From NCBI GenBank assembly GCA_037013685.1, contig CM072893.1, forward strand, positions 18,929,736 to 18,993,735: DNA of 64,000 bases. The letters are read 5' to 3'. This stretch comes from Acridotheres tristis (taxonomy: Eukaryota; Chordata; Aves; Passeriformes; Sturnidae). Under the pieces are notes generated by a model, which saw nothing but the letters and a program-made list of their open reading frames with translations, was not told the origin of the DNA and did no database searches. A program made the translations under genes and the position numbers. This document shows, piece after piece, positions 1-9,357 of the stretch (the stretch's first letter is position 1; the number at the start of each line of letters is the position of its first letter).

Positions 1-357
1 GAAATAAAATATTATATAATAACAGGGTTAGTTTAAATTGGTATCTGCCCCCAGTGCTAGGTAATAAACCAACCTGTATAAATTCATATTTTTCTCAAAT
101 AGTTACATCTTACTATATAAAAATAGCACTGTGAAAGCAAGCCAATTTGTGCAAGGGGAAAAAAAAAAAAAAAAAAAAAAAAAACAACAAAAAAAAACCC
201 CACCAAAAATAACCAAGAATAAAACCTTTGGAAATGCGTGAAGCGTTGCTTTTGTGCTGCATATTAGCAGTGAAATGTATTCATTCCCTAATATTGGTTA
301 TCTGCTCTCTGGGTCCTACAGAAAGAAATCCTGTAGACGGCTTACAATGCTTGCCTC
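1..357 (-). other. CXCL12: CXCL12 beta 3' UTR, proximal part
   Basis: This sequence follows the TAA stop codon of the beta exon on the minus strand. I see no AATAAA or ATTAAA signal on the minus strand within it, so the UTR probably continues beyond the left edge. It is AT-rich and includes a homopolymer that is read as a U-run in the transcript (plus-strand A-run at 159-184). Confidence 0.6.
159..205 (+). repeat. A-run with A/C-rich extension
   Basis: A run of 26 adenines at 159-184 is followed by A-rich sequence with scattered cytosines. It lies within the inferred CXCL12 beta 3' UTR and would be a U-tract in the mRNA. It could be a retroposon tail or a simple homopolymer expansion. No retroposon body is recognisable next to it. 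Confidence 0.8.
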
Positions 358-373
358 TTACATCTTGAACCTC
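358..373 (-). CDS. CXCL12: CXCL12 exon 4, beta-isoform C-terminal tail (RFKM)
   Basis: On the minus strand a pyrimidine-rich stretch ending in CAG (376-374) is followed by G AGG TTC AAG ATG TAA. The first G completes the lysine codon begun by the last two bases of spliced exon 3. The next codons add Arg-Phe-Lys-Met and a stop at 358-360. RFKM is the tail that distinguishes SDF-1 beta from alpha in other vertebrates, and its phase matches the exon 3 donor exactly. The exon is far too short to be called as an ORF. It was recognised from the motif, the acceptor and the phase. The exon continues as 3' UTR to the left. Confidence 0.9.
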
Positions 374-3300
374 CTGTTGATGAAGAAGAAAGTGAAACAC
401 TATTAAGGTTTATTTCAGTTGCAAAAGCTTTGCTATCAGGCCTAGTCAAACAGCAAATCTGTGTCTGGACTAATCCAAAGGCAGCCCCTCCAACCAGTAA
501 TTGCCGAACATTTTGGGAGAAGTTCTCCACAAGGAGCTACTGGGACCCAGCAGGGCAAACCCAGCAATGGGTGTTATTTTGGGCAGGTTGTGCTCATCAC
601 AGTTAGTAAGGTGTTCAGAACTAATACAGGAGGAAGGCTGGCTAGAAAGCTTATTCTGGACTTAAAAGCCAGAGCAGAGAATTATCGGTGGGCAAAGAAA
701 CTCGGCAAAAAATACAGCAGGGAAAGGAGAGATTAACCATTTGTGAGCAGCCCCAGTAGCAGAGCAAGTGGCACTGGGAATGCCTCCTCTACCTACTCCT
801 ATCCCACAGCTCTGATGGAGATCATGGACTGCAGCTCCAGAGTGCCAGGTCTCTGTGAGGATGGAGGAATGTAGAGGGCAGCCCATGCTCTCTGCTCTTG
901 TTCAGCTTTCACTGTGGGGTGGCTGGAGAGTAGAGGCAGCATTCTGCCAGCCAGGAGTCACCCCTGAGCCTCCCTGCCCTGAGACCTCACCTGGTGTGAG
1001 CAGCTGGGGACCACGGCAGAGCTCATGGTGCCCAGCTGCCCAGTGCAGGTGAGGTGACAGGCAGGGCAGCACTGCACAGCAACCATGTGAGCCTGAAGGG
1101 CTCAGGTGGGGAGCTCAGGTGGGGTGCAGACAAATGGAGTCTCCCATGCTCAGTGTGAGCATGGTGCCCAGGAGAGGGTGGGTTAGGCGTCACAGCAAAG
1201 TGCAAGTGTCTCGTGTGTGTGGTTCACTCAGAACAAAGAGCCAGTTGGTGTTGGTGGCTCCAGGTTTTGTCTGAAGTGACCTCTGTTCCTGCTCCAGGCT
1301 GATCAGCCTTTTGCAGCCTAGATGAGGTCACTAAGACTGAGCTACAAGTGTCGGAGGGTGAACACCAGGCATTTAAACACTGATGTCTCAGCATGGCTGG
1401 TCGAACACCCCTTCCAATGCCTGCTGGACAACTAAAGTGCTGTGACCACAGCTAGAGACTGTGACTTCCAGTAAAGTAGTCTCAGAAAACTCATCTAGGC
1501 ACAAAGACAATGACTAAACCATGAGGAAAATTTTTCCTCTGGAGATATCTTTTCCAATATCCCACAGTAACCCTATATAGCAGTAACCCTATTTTTTTCT
1601 GGTGCAAAAAGGCAGAATAAACCACCCCTGTGATGAAAAAAAACCCTGGGACATCCAGAACATTGGCACATATATAACATATATAACATTCTCTGGGACT
1701 TGCCTAGCATCTCCCATAGGAAAGGCATCAGCCAGTCACCCATGTACTACATCATGTTGTCACCACGAGGTGCTGCATTTCTCATTAAAAAACACCAGTG
1801 GCAAATTCACAGCTGTTATGGTTTAACTCTGTCAGTTTGATATTGGAGCTAAAATAAATAAGGCTCCCAAACCTTTACCCTGTTTTTGACCTTGTCTTTG
1901 CTTCAGGTTTATTTTGATCTCTTTGTGTGTTCATTTGTAAAATGGGAAAATCATCTCACATCTGTTGTAGCTAAGCTTTCCCCATGTTTTGAGTTTTATC
2001 TATATAATAGTCCTTTGCTGGAAGAGGAGAGATGTTATCCTCAACTAATATGAGGGGAAATGGACGTGTGGATAGGCTAATATATTTGCCCAAGGCCCCA
2101 TAAAATGGTCAGTGGAAGAGCAGGGACTTCAACCTGATGTATCCCAGCTCAGAAACTAATGCCTCCTACCATTCTTTCTCCCTGGAGACTTTAGTGGTGT
2201 TGCACGGGAAGGGCAGCGTGGGCCCCGTTTCTTCTGTTGCTTTTTTTTATGAGTGCGATGACGTGGTCTAAATTAAAAGAAAAATACAAAAAAGACTGCC
2301 ATAAATTACCCATTTACAAAGGCCTCATTCACATTTACCCTATGGTCCCTTCATATCTTGCTGGCAGGGTGCAAATGTAACATCCTCTTTCATATAACCT
2401 CTGTCTGAGAGAAATGCCAGACATGTAAAAGTGTCCTGGTGGAAGAACATTTGCAAACTCTGAAGCCAGAACAACTCTGTTACCCAAAATGTCAAAGCCT
2501 CCCCAAATGTCTTCCAGAACTTCTCAGCCAGGAGCCTCACTATCCAAAAATTCCCCCTGAGGTGCAGTGGAAGCAGAGAGGGAGCTGATTTCTGCCTTCC
2601 CACCCACTATTCCTGCTGACATCAGCAAGGACCAGTGGCTACTCTGAGGGGGTTTGTGGGCATTTGGTGCCTTCAAACAAGGCTATATATTTATTATATA
2701 TAAGTATAATCACCCACATCGTCCCCTTTTGTGGGGCCTTGACCCAGCACACGCTTGGTGGAGTACTGGGAGGTTGTTCTGGCATCTTGTATTTCACTGT
2801 TACTTACAAATTAGGTTAGAAATTAGGAAGAGCTGCCACACCAAGGTTTGGAAGGCAGCAGCAGGGCTTAGCTGCCAACACAGCCAGCCCCTACACATTC
2901 AGAGTTTCTTTTCCTTTCTCCCAGCTGGTTTTATGGAAAGACTTTTCCCATATAACTTTGTTATCTTCTCCAGATCCATCAAATCTCTCCTGTGTGTCTG
3001 CAGCAGCCACTGAGCTTAATGGACTCTGGCATCTTGAAGGAGGGAAGTTCTGAACTGGGACTATATTAACGTGACAGGGGACAAGATGGGCTCTGTTAAC
3101 TCTGTAAAGGCCTGATTTTGCATATCCTTGTACAAAGGAAGGAGGGAAAGGGAGTCAATGTACCATAAATGATGACTGGGATTGTGTGGAAGTGATCAAG
3201 CATTTTTTGTTAGCTATTTCAAGAGAGGACCGATTTGCCCCATGTCTATAGAATGGATGAATGTTGAATGATGTTGGCCACAGCAGCTGCAAAATGATTT

Positions 3301-3600
3301 TTAAAGCCAGTTAAGGAATTTGGATTCCTGACAGCCTGGATGTGTTTTACTGATGTCTCGTGTATATATTACATGGAGATGTGATGAATATAAAGCAATA
3401 ATAAATGCTAAGCAGAATTAGTGAGCAAAATAATTCCCTAGTAAAAACCATTTCTGGTTTCATATTTAACTGTATTGGACTACTATTTTAAGAACTTTTC
3501 CTTGCCCTTAGCTGCAGACTATAACATGAAGATATTCTTATATTGAAATACTGGTATAGATTAAGATGTCTTCACAGTTTGGATTCTATTTAAGCAATTA
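374..3600 (-). other. CXCL12 intron 3, distal part
   Basis: This is intronic in the beta transcript and downstream of the proposed alpha cleavage site. It contains a MIR-like fragment near 2.03-2.16 kb and short direct repeats near 1.10 and 1.57 kb. I looked for the very basic C-terminal exon of the mammalian gamma isoform and saw nothing resembling it on the minus strand. Nothing else here supports a gene. Confidence 0.6.
2034..2160 (-). repeat. MIR-like ancient SINE fragment
   Basis: The stretch around 2085-2140 (TTTGCCCAAGGCCCCATAAA, then GGAAGAGCAGGGACTTCAAC) resembles the reverse complement of the MIR SINE core, including the 'ttgcccaagg' and 'gcagagc.ggattcgaac' landmarks. The preceding GAGGGGAAATGG fits the neighbouring MIR segment. 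It is highly diverged. A separate TTTGTAAAATGGGAAAAT near 1935 resembles the same region in the opposite orientation. The call rests on remembered consensus landmarks, not an alignment. Confidence 0.45.
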
Positions 3601-3615
3601 CAAGAGCCCTTTCTA

Positions 3616-5864
3616 CAAAAAGTATTGATTTTATTCCAGAAAAATAAATTCCCATGTACAATTGGGTTTTCATAACATGAAACAATTAGCCATTTTATTG
3701 CTAGTGCATATAGGGTAATGTCACATTTCATACAATTTCGGTACAAGTGAAAAAATATAATATATGGCTGATTGAAACTGATAGCTACATTAACATTTAT
3801 AGATCTATATAGATTCATTTTACAAGCTGTTAGTAGTTTAGTGGGATATCCGTGTTTTAAACTACCAACATTCATATGGCTCCAATTCAAATATATGAAT
3901 TGTTTGATGCGCTATAAATATATTCCAAAGTACATTTCATTGAAGTCAAAGCTGTGCACTAAAATATATCAAAAACATGCCTTGTGAAAATGCTACAGAC
4001 AGAGCCCTGACTGTCTGTGGAGCATGAAAATGCCACTGGTGCTAGCATTACTAGTTGGAAAATGAACACAATGCCATGATTACAGGATTAGGTGATGGAG
4101 ATATATGCTTTCTGTCATCTTATTTGATAGAGCTGGGACCAAATTCTCTCTTGTTATTCAATGTAAACCAGGATGAATCCACAAATTGGCATAAATGATA
4201 ATCTGTATTAGCATTTGGTAAAATGCTAAAACCCAGAATCTGTCTGGAGATCAGGCAGACTCACTGGTTTCAGTAGAACTGCTCTCAGATCTTCACTAGT
4301 GAAAGCAGAACATGTTCCAGTTGAGTTGCTCCCCTAAGTCAGACAGGCACATAATCATATTTGCCCAACCTCGCAGATTTATAAAATGCCTCCTAAGTCT
4401 CAGGTTGGGGATGATAGCAAACAGAAACTTAAGCAGGAGCTTGAGGATTTTCCTAGGTCGTAAAACCAAGTAGCTCAGGTCCCTAGGATATTCAGCATGG
4501 GCCACATCCTGCTCTTAGGTTCAGTGGTGCCTAAACCCAAAGCCATTCTGGCAGCATTAACCTGGATTACCTCTGCAGAGAATTTGTCCAAAGGACAAAA
4601 GGGCTGAGTGCTGGCAGCAAAGAAGGCATTGAGCATCAGATGAGATGGGAGGAGCTGTCAGGGCTGGAATCACATTGACTTTGTTAGCTGACTTCCTTCC
4701 TTCTTCCTCCTCACCCTTGGCCCCAGTGCAGCCCCCAAAAGGGACACATGGAGGAATCTCTCAACTTTTGGTGGCATTTTCCCCCTTGCTTATTGTAAAA
4801 ACACAGGGGGACAAGGATTTTTAAAATTTTTTTAACTCTGCCCCTTGTTGGCAGATTCATTTACAAAGCAAACAGTGGAGAGCATTTAGGTACCTGTACC
4901 TCACATCTGCCCTGGGTCCATACTTTCCCCAACAATACATTGCTTTTGCAAATGATTGGATTCCAGCCCTGCCTTCACCCTACAGATGCAGGGGGGACAA
5001 GTTTCAGCAGGGTTACAGCGCAGTTATGTGGGGTGGGAATGGGATGGCAAGGGTGGCAGGGATACTGAGTGCACAGGTAGGCTAGCTGGCCAAAATGCTG
5101 CTGCTGGATCGACACAGCCCAGGACTCTGGGAATGCTTTGTACCATCATTTGGAATGTACCATCCTTCAGTGCTGGAAGGCTGGAGCCCTCCCCTGCAGT
5201 TCAGCACAAAAATGTGCTCTGTGCTGCTCTTTTCAGCATAAAATTGAACAGAGGTGTCTCCACCTCAAAGTAGACACGATCAACCATTTTCAAGGGGAAA
5301 AAAATAGGTTTTAAAAGTCCAAATTAGCCAAGTTTGGCTGGTTTTCCCCAGTATTGTGGGAAAGGCTTATTCATGGTAGCTCATCATGCCTTGGCCGATA
5401 TTAACAGCATTCCACACTGGGCAGCAGAGGAACAATTTTTAGCACCAAGAATCCCGAGGCCTCAGCTGCCTGTGCAAGCAGACACCCAGTGTAACATGGA
5501 GAAGGGGCTCCAAAGAACTGGAACAATATAGATTCTGAAGTAATTGTAGTTTGGTTGGGAAGAAAGGGCATAAAGGAAGAATTTTCCTTGGGAGAACAGC
5601 TTTTTTTTTTAAAGAGGATGAGTTCAGACCCCAGAACACACTCATTAGCATAATTTTTGCCTCAAACCCTGGCAAAATTCTTAGTTTAACATCTAGGATA
5701 TATTAGAAACTGTTGTTTTAATACAAATTAGATCAACTCCAAACCCTTCTTTGAAACAATATCTGATTCCACAAGTACCTTGTCCACATGGTAAAAGCCA
5801 GCCCTTAGTGTTCTACCCTTTAATAATTCAGGATGTTAGCTGTTAAGTCCATTTGTCTCTTGCC
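3616..5864 (-). other. CXCL12: Candidate CXCL12 alpha 3' UTR
   Basis: If exon 3 is not spliced at its internal donor, translation stops at 5865-5867 and the transcript continues into this region. Two canonical AATAAA signals appear on the minus strand only after about 2.2 kb, at 3699-3694 and 3635-3630. The last 400 bases are strongly AT-rich, as in many conserved 3' UTR ends. An ATTAAA at 5824-5819 would give a UTR of only about 45 nt and seems less likely to be used. The extent is inferred from the signals, not from transcript data. Confidence 0.5.
3630..3699 (-). terminator. Paired polyadenylation signals, probable end of CXCL12 alpha mRNA
   Basis: The minus strand reads AATAAA at 3699-3694 (in GCAATAAAATGG) and again at 3635-3630 (in GGAATAAAATC). 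The second is followed by a U/G-rich stretch (CTTTTTGTAG). Two canonical hexamers about 64 bases apart fit alternative cleavage sites of one transcript. In an AT-rich region they could also occur by chance. Confidence 0.45.
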
Positions 5865-5955
5865 TTACTTGTTTAAAGCTTTCTCCAGATATTCCTGGAT
5901 CCACTTTAACTTGGGATCGATGCACACTTGCTTGCTGTTGCTCTTGAGCCTTGCA
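5865..5955 (-). CDS. CXCL12: CXCL12 exon 3: fourth cysteine, C-terminal helix, alpha stop
   Basis: The acceptor TTTGGCAG (ending at 5956) is followed by T, which completes Val39 of the mature protein. The exon then encodes [22 protein letters not shown] and LEKALNK. Cys50 of the mature chain (pairing with Cys11 in the family) and the amphipathic C-terminal helix [15 protein letters not shown] are present. AAG TAA at 5870-5865 ends the 68-residue mature alpha form. The same bases form the 5' splice site AA|GTAAGG used for beta, in which case the exon is 87 nt (5869-5955). Mature positions 44-46 read SNS where human has NNN. Confidence 0.95.
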
Positions 5956-8900
5956 CTGCCAAAGGAGAAAAGTCAAGAGTGAGTCTGGGGCAAAGCTCCT
6001 CAGCCCACCCCCACCCCCCACCCCTGTGCCTTATTTTCCTCGGGTACCAGTGCTGCTCTTGGTTAACCGAGAAGAAGAGGATGGGTTATTTCTCCCATCC
6101 CTGAGTCACTTATTATAAATATCCTTGGTTTAGAAACCATCTGTCTCCTTTGACAGGCTTTTGTGGTCTGCACTGGGAATCATGTGAGAGCGGAACAGAC
6201 ACAGAATTTGAATCTAAGACTTCCAATACATACCTGGACTGTGAATGAGTTCAGTGCTAACAACAGAAAAATTTCATTTGGAAACACTGACATGGTAAAT
6301 ATAGGTAATTTTTGCAAGGAATTGATTAAGAACAGCTTTCAGATTCGGCCTGAAGTTTCACGTGTTTTGAGGACAGATGACACTTGGATGTTTTGAAAGA
6401 AAAGGTGTGGTCACTTGTTAGCTTTTTGTTTTATACAAGACTGAATTACCAGGTTTCAGGGAGGAAGACAACCGAAAGTGCCTTATTGCCAGAGGCAAGT
6501 TTCCCCTTACTATTCACTCAGCACTGGAAACAAAGGCAGAAACCTCCTGAGGGGTTTCTCTTGGATGTTCAAGCTGCTCTTCCTACCGCAAAACTTTCTA
6601 GCTAATTTGAATTCCCCGTGAATTTGACATTTGAGCTATCTGAATCTTTCATTCAGAAACAGGACAAATAACTTTTCGTCAACAGGTCTCACCCTCTAGG
6701 GATCTCAGGACCTCTCAAGAGCTGTTATCTGCCACATTCCCTGTAGCACCCTGCCTCTGCCCCAGCTGCTCCAAAATTTCTCTCTTAACAGCCTGCCTGC
6801 CTTGGGAAAGTGCAGAGAGTAGCAATTTTATGGAAGTGCCCGAACAAATGAGTTCAGTACTTGTTTAAACATTTGCTGGATGGAAGCCATAATGTTCTTC
6901 CCTTTATAAAATGAAATCTGCAGAATATAAAACGATGGCGTAAGAAATAACGGGTCAAAAAGGCTCCTTGGTCTGCAGTTATGCAACAACACAGTTGTAA
7001 CATAAACACATCAAGGATCTGTCCTGCAACCCCTGTGCCACTACAGAGATGAATGGGCCTAATTCATATTTCCCTTACAGCAGTGCCAAGCTGGAGCATT
7101 TCCAGTTAAGTGATACCAACAGAGTGTAAGAATGGATTTGCTGATGCCTGGGAATTCTTGAGCTGACCTCACAGGGTACAGAAGCAAAAGCACACGTAAC
7201 CAGTCTCCAGCCACATTCAGCACAATTGCTCTCACCTAATATTACCTCTCACCTAATACTGAGACACTGATTTCTTCAGATATCCTTTTCTGAGCCTGTC
7301 AGCCCCTGTTTCTTGTGCAAGGAAGAGACAGGAAATTGTATGGAGTGTTTAACCTGGACTGGTTTAAGGTGTCTACGTGCTAAAAATGCTCATTTCCCTG
7401 TACTGAAAAGCAAGGAATTTAGTGTGGACTTTGTAGAAGTAGACGCTGACAGAGGAGTTCACTGGATTTGGAGAGATGATCTCCAATAGAACGAAAGACA
7501 AAAGCCTCTCTTAGGCTTTTTGTTCAGATACAACTCCCCATAACAAAAAAGGAAAACATACTTGTGCAAAACAAATAAACAAACAACAAACCCCACAAAA
7601 TATCTTTTAGCAACTGTATGTTTCACTTAGATTCTCCATTCCTGAAAATGGCAGCTTTTATATTATCTACACCTTCATTTTTAATGTTTAAAATTATTCA
7701 CGATGAGAAACTCATGTGTTAGTTTTCATTGATTTAATCTCCTGTTTTGATAAAGACCTAGTTTGAAGTCATGTTTCAAGAGTATTTGGAGGGATATTTT
7801 ATGTACCTTATTTGTCAAAACAACAAAAAGAGGGTGAACTATAGGTTCGTATCGTATGCTGTGTACCACAAATACATTTGGATCAGGAATGGGCAAGAAT
7901 GTGAAATGTTTCTGGTTTTGCATTTCATGCTCTTATTTATCTCTAATTACTATAATCTTATGTTAATTAAGAGAGAAATACATAATCTATCCTGTCTTAA
8001 ATGCTGTCATTTTCTTGAAGCTCCTCCAGAAGATTCCAAATCCTCTAGAAAGCCTTAGCATTGGGAATCTTATGACATCACTGACATTCCCAGAGCACAA
8101 ATCCATGCACTATTGAATGCCTGCCGCCAAAATCGTTTATAGGTAGAGATCAGAATTAGTCACAGCTGGTTTTGCCATTTTTCTGAAAGGAAATTATTTC
8201 TCAGCTGAGGCTTATATTTTTCTGACTGTCCTCCACCAAATCCTAAGGCAGAAGCACATGATAAAAATGTGTATGATATACACAGAATGGTTTAAAACAG
8301 AAAAAAAACACCATACTAATAAAAAGTGGTTCATTAATGGATACAAACTCACATACATTCCTGAGCACTCTCGTGAAACCATGTCAGTTTTCTGAGTGCA
8401 AATGCTTTGTATGACAACAATTGATTGTTACAGCATTTGAGTTGCAAGAGGAAGGGCTCAACACATGGGTGAAAGACAGAACCAGTAATGGGGTCACTGC
8501 ACAGAAATCAAATCTAATCCCTGACACCCTCTTATAGGGGTTGAGAGTATTAAGGTTCCCTTGCAATGTAAAGATGAAAGCTGGGGTTTTTTTCTTCTGA
8601 AGGTTTTGAATTTTGAGAGTGGTCAGCCATGAAGAAGTGAACAAAAAATACCTTCTTAAAACATACACACAAATATAAAAGATAAACAAACAAAATCCCA
8701 ATGTTTCCTGAAAACGAGGGATGTGTTTCCAGAAAAAAATAAAGAGGTTGTTTTCCATTGGGAGCCCATCTTTCAGTTCTGCTACAATTTACTCAGTCCC
8801 TGCCTGGCAAGCATCCCTAAATTAGGCCACCACATTTCTAGGGTCTGTACCTCCAGTGGTGGATACACGAAAGACAAGAATTCCTTTTGCTTCTTTAGCT

Positions 8901-9239
8901 CCACTCTATGGAGGAGACTCATTAGAAGACTCAGAGCGCTGTGAAGTTTTTACCCCGAGGTGTGAAGCTCCACATCCAATGGAGAGCCCGGGGAACAGGA
9001 CATGGGATCACACAGTAATGGGGGGGATCACAGAGAACACAGCTGGGAAACATCCAGCTGGGCTCTTCTGTGTGGGGTAAAGCAGGCTCCAGCTGTGTCG
9101 AGACAGAGGGTGAAGAGATGAATTGGGAGCCATGGCATGAGGCAGACTGAAATTCAACCACCAGAGCAGGCACCAGCTCTGTGACCCTTCTTTTTGACAC
9201 CCGAGATTTGCACCCGGCTGAAAAGAGCAAGAGACTTAC
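5956..9239 (-). other. CXCL12 intron 2
   Basis: This 3.28-kb GT-AG intron lies between exons 2 and 3. A C-rich tract at 6004-6024, G-rich in the transcript, lies about 48 nt upstream of the exon 3 acceptor. A short direct repeat of CTCACCTAAT occurs at 7231 and 7248. The sequence near 7.5-8.1 kb is AT-rich. I recognise no other gene or transposable element here. Confidence 0.85.
6004..6024 (-). promoter_or_regulatory. G-quadruplex-prone intronic G-tract
   Basis: On the transcribed sense strand this reads as four G-runs of 4, 6, 5 and 3 separated by single T residues, a textbook pattern for a very stable parallel quadruplex with one-base loops. It lies just upstream of where the branch point of intron 2 would be expected, so folding could affect recognition of exon 3. 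G-run intronic splicing elements are well known. A role here is inference. Confidence 0.6.
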
Positions 9240-9357
9240 ACAATCTGAAGTGAGCAGTTGGGTGTGGAGAGGATTTTGAGGTGCTTAATATTGGCTCTTG
9301 CCACGTTGCTCTCGTAGAATCGACAGGGACATCGGTAAGTCAGGCTGACAGGTTTCT
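9240..9357 (-). CDS. CXCL12: CXCL12 exon 2: CXC motif and receptor-activating N-terminus
   Basis: The acceptor CCCGCAG (ending 9358) opens the exon with AG, completing a Glu codon split from exon 1. The mature chain begins [18 protein letters not shown] and the exon ends ...[11 protein letters not shown], with donor GT|GTAAGT at 9240/9239. It is 118 nt, phase +1 in and +2 out. KPVSL is the CXCR4-activating N-terminus, Cys9/Cys11 form the CXC motif, RFYESN matches the human RFFESH docking site, KHLK is the heparin-binding cluster and Cys34 is the third disulphide cysteine. Differences from human include Thr6, Tyr14, Asn17, Ile23, Ser30 and Ser35. Confidence 0.97.

Noticed and set aside
1810..1835. 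GTTATGGTTTAACTCTGTCAG resembling the antisense end of a songbird LTR
   Set aside because: The similarity lasts under 20 bases and the following sequence does not continue as an LTR.
374..5864. Search for a CXCL12 gamma-type exon encoding a long basic tail
   Set aside because: No minus-strand frame rich in Lys/Arg with a suitable acceptor and phase is visible in intron 3. Absence by eye is not proof.
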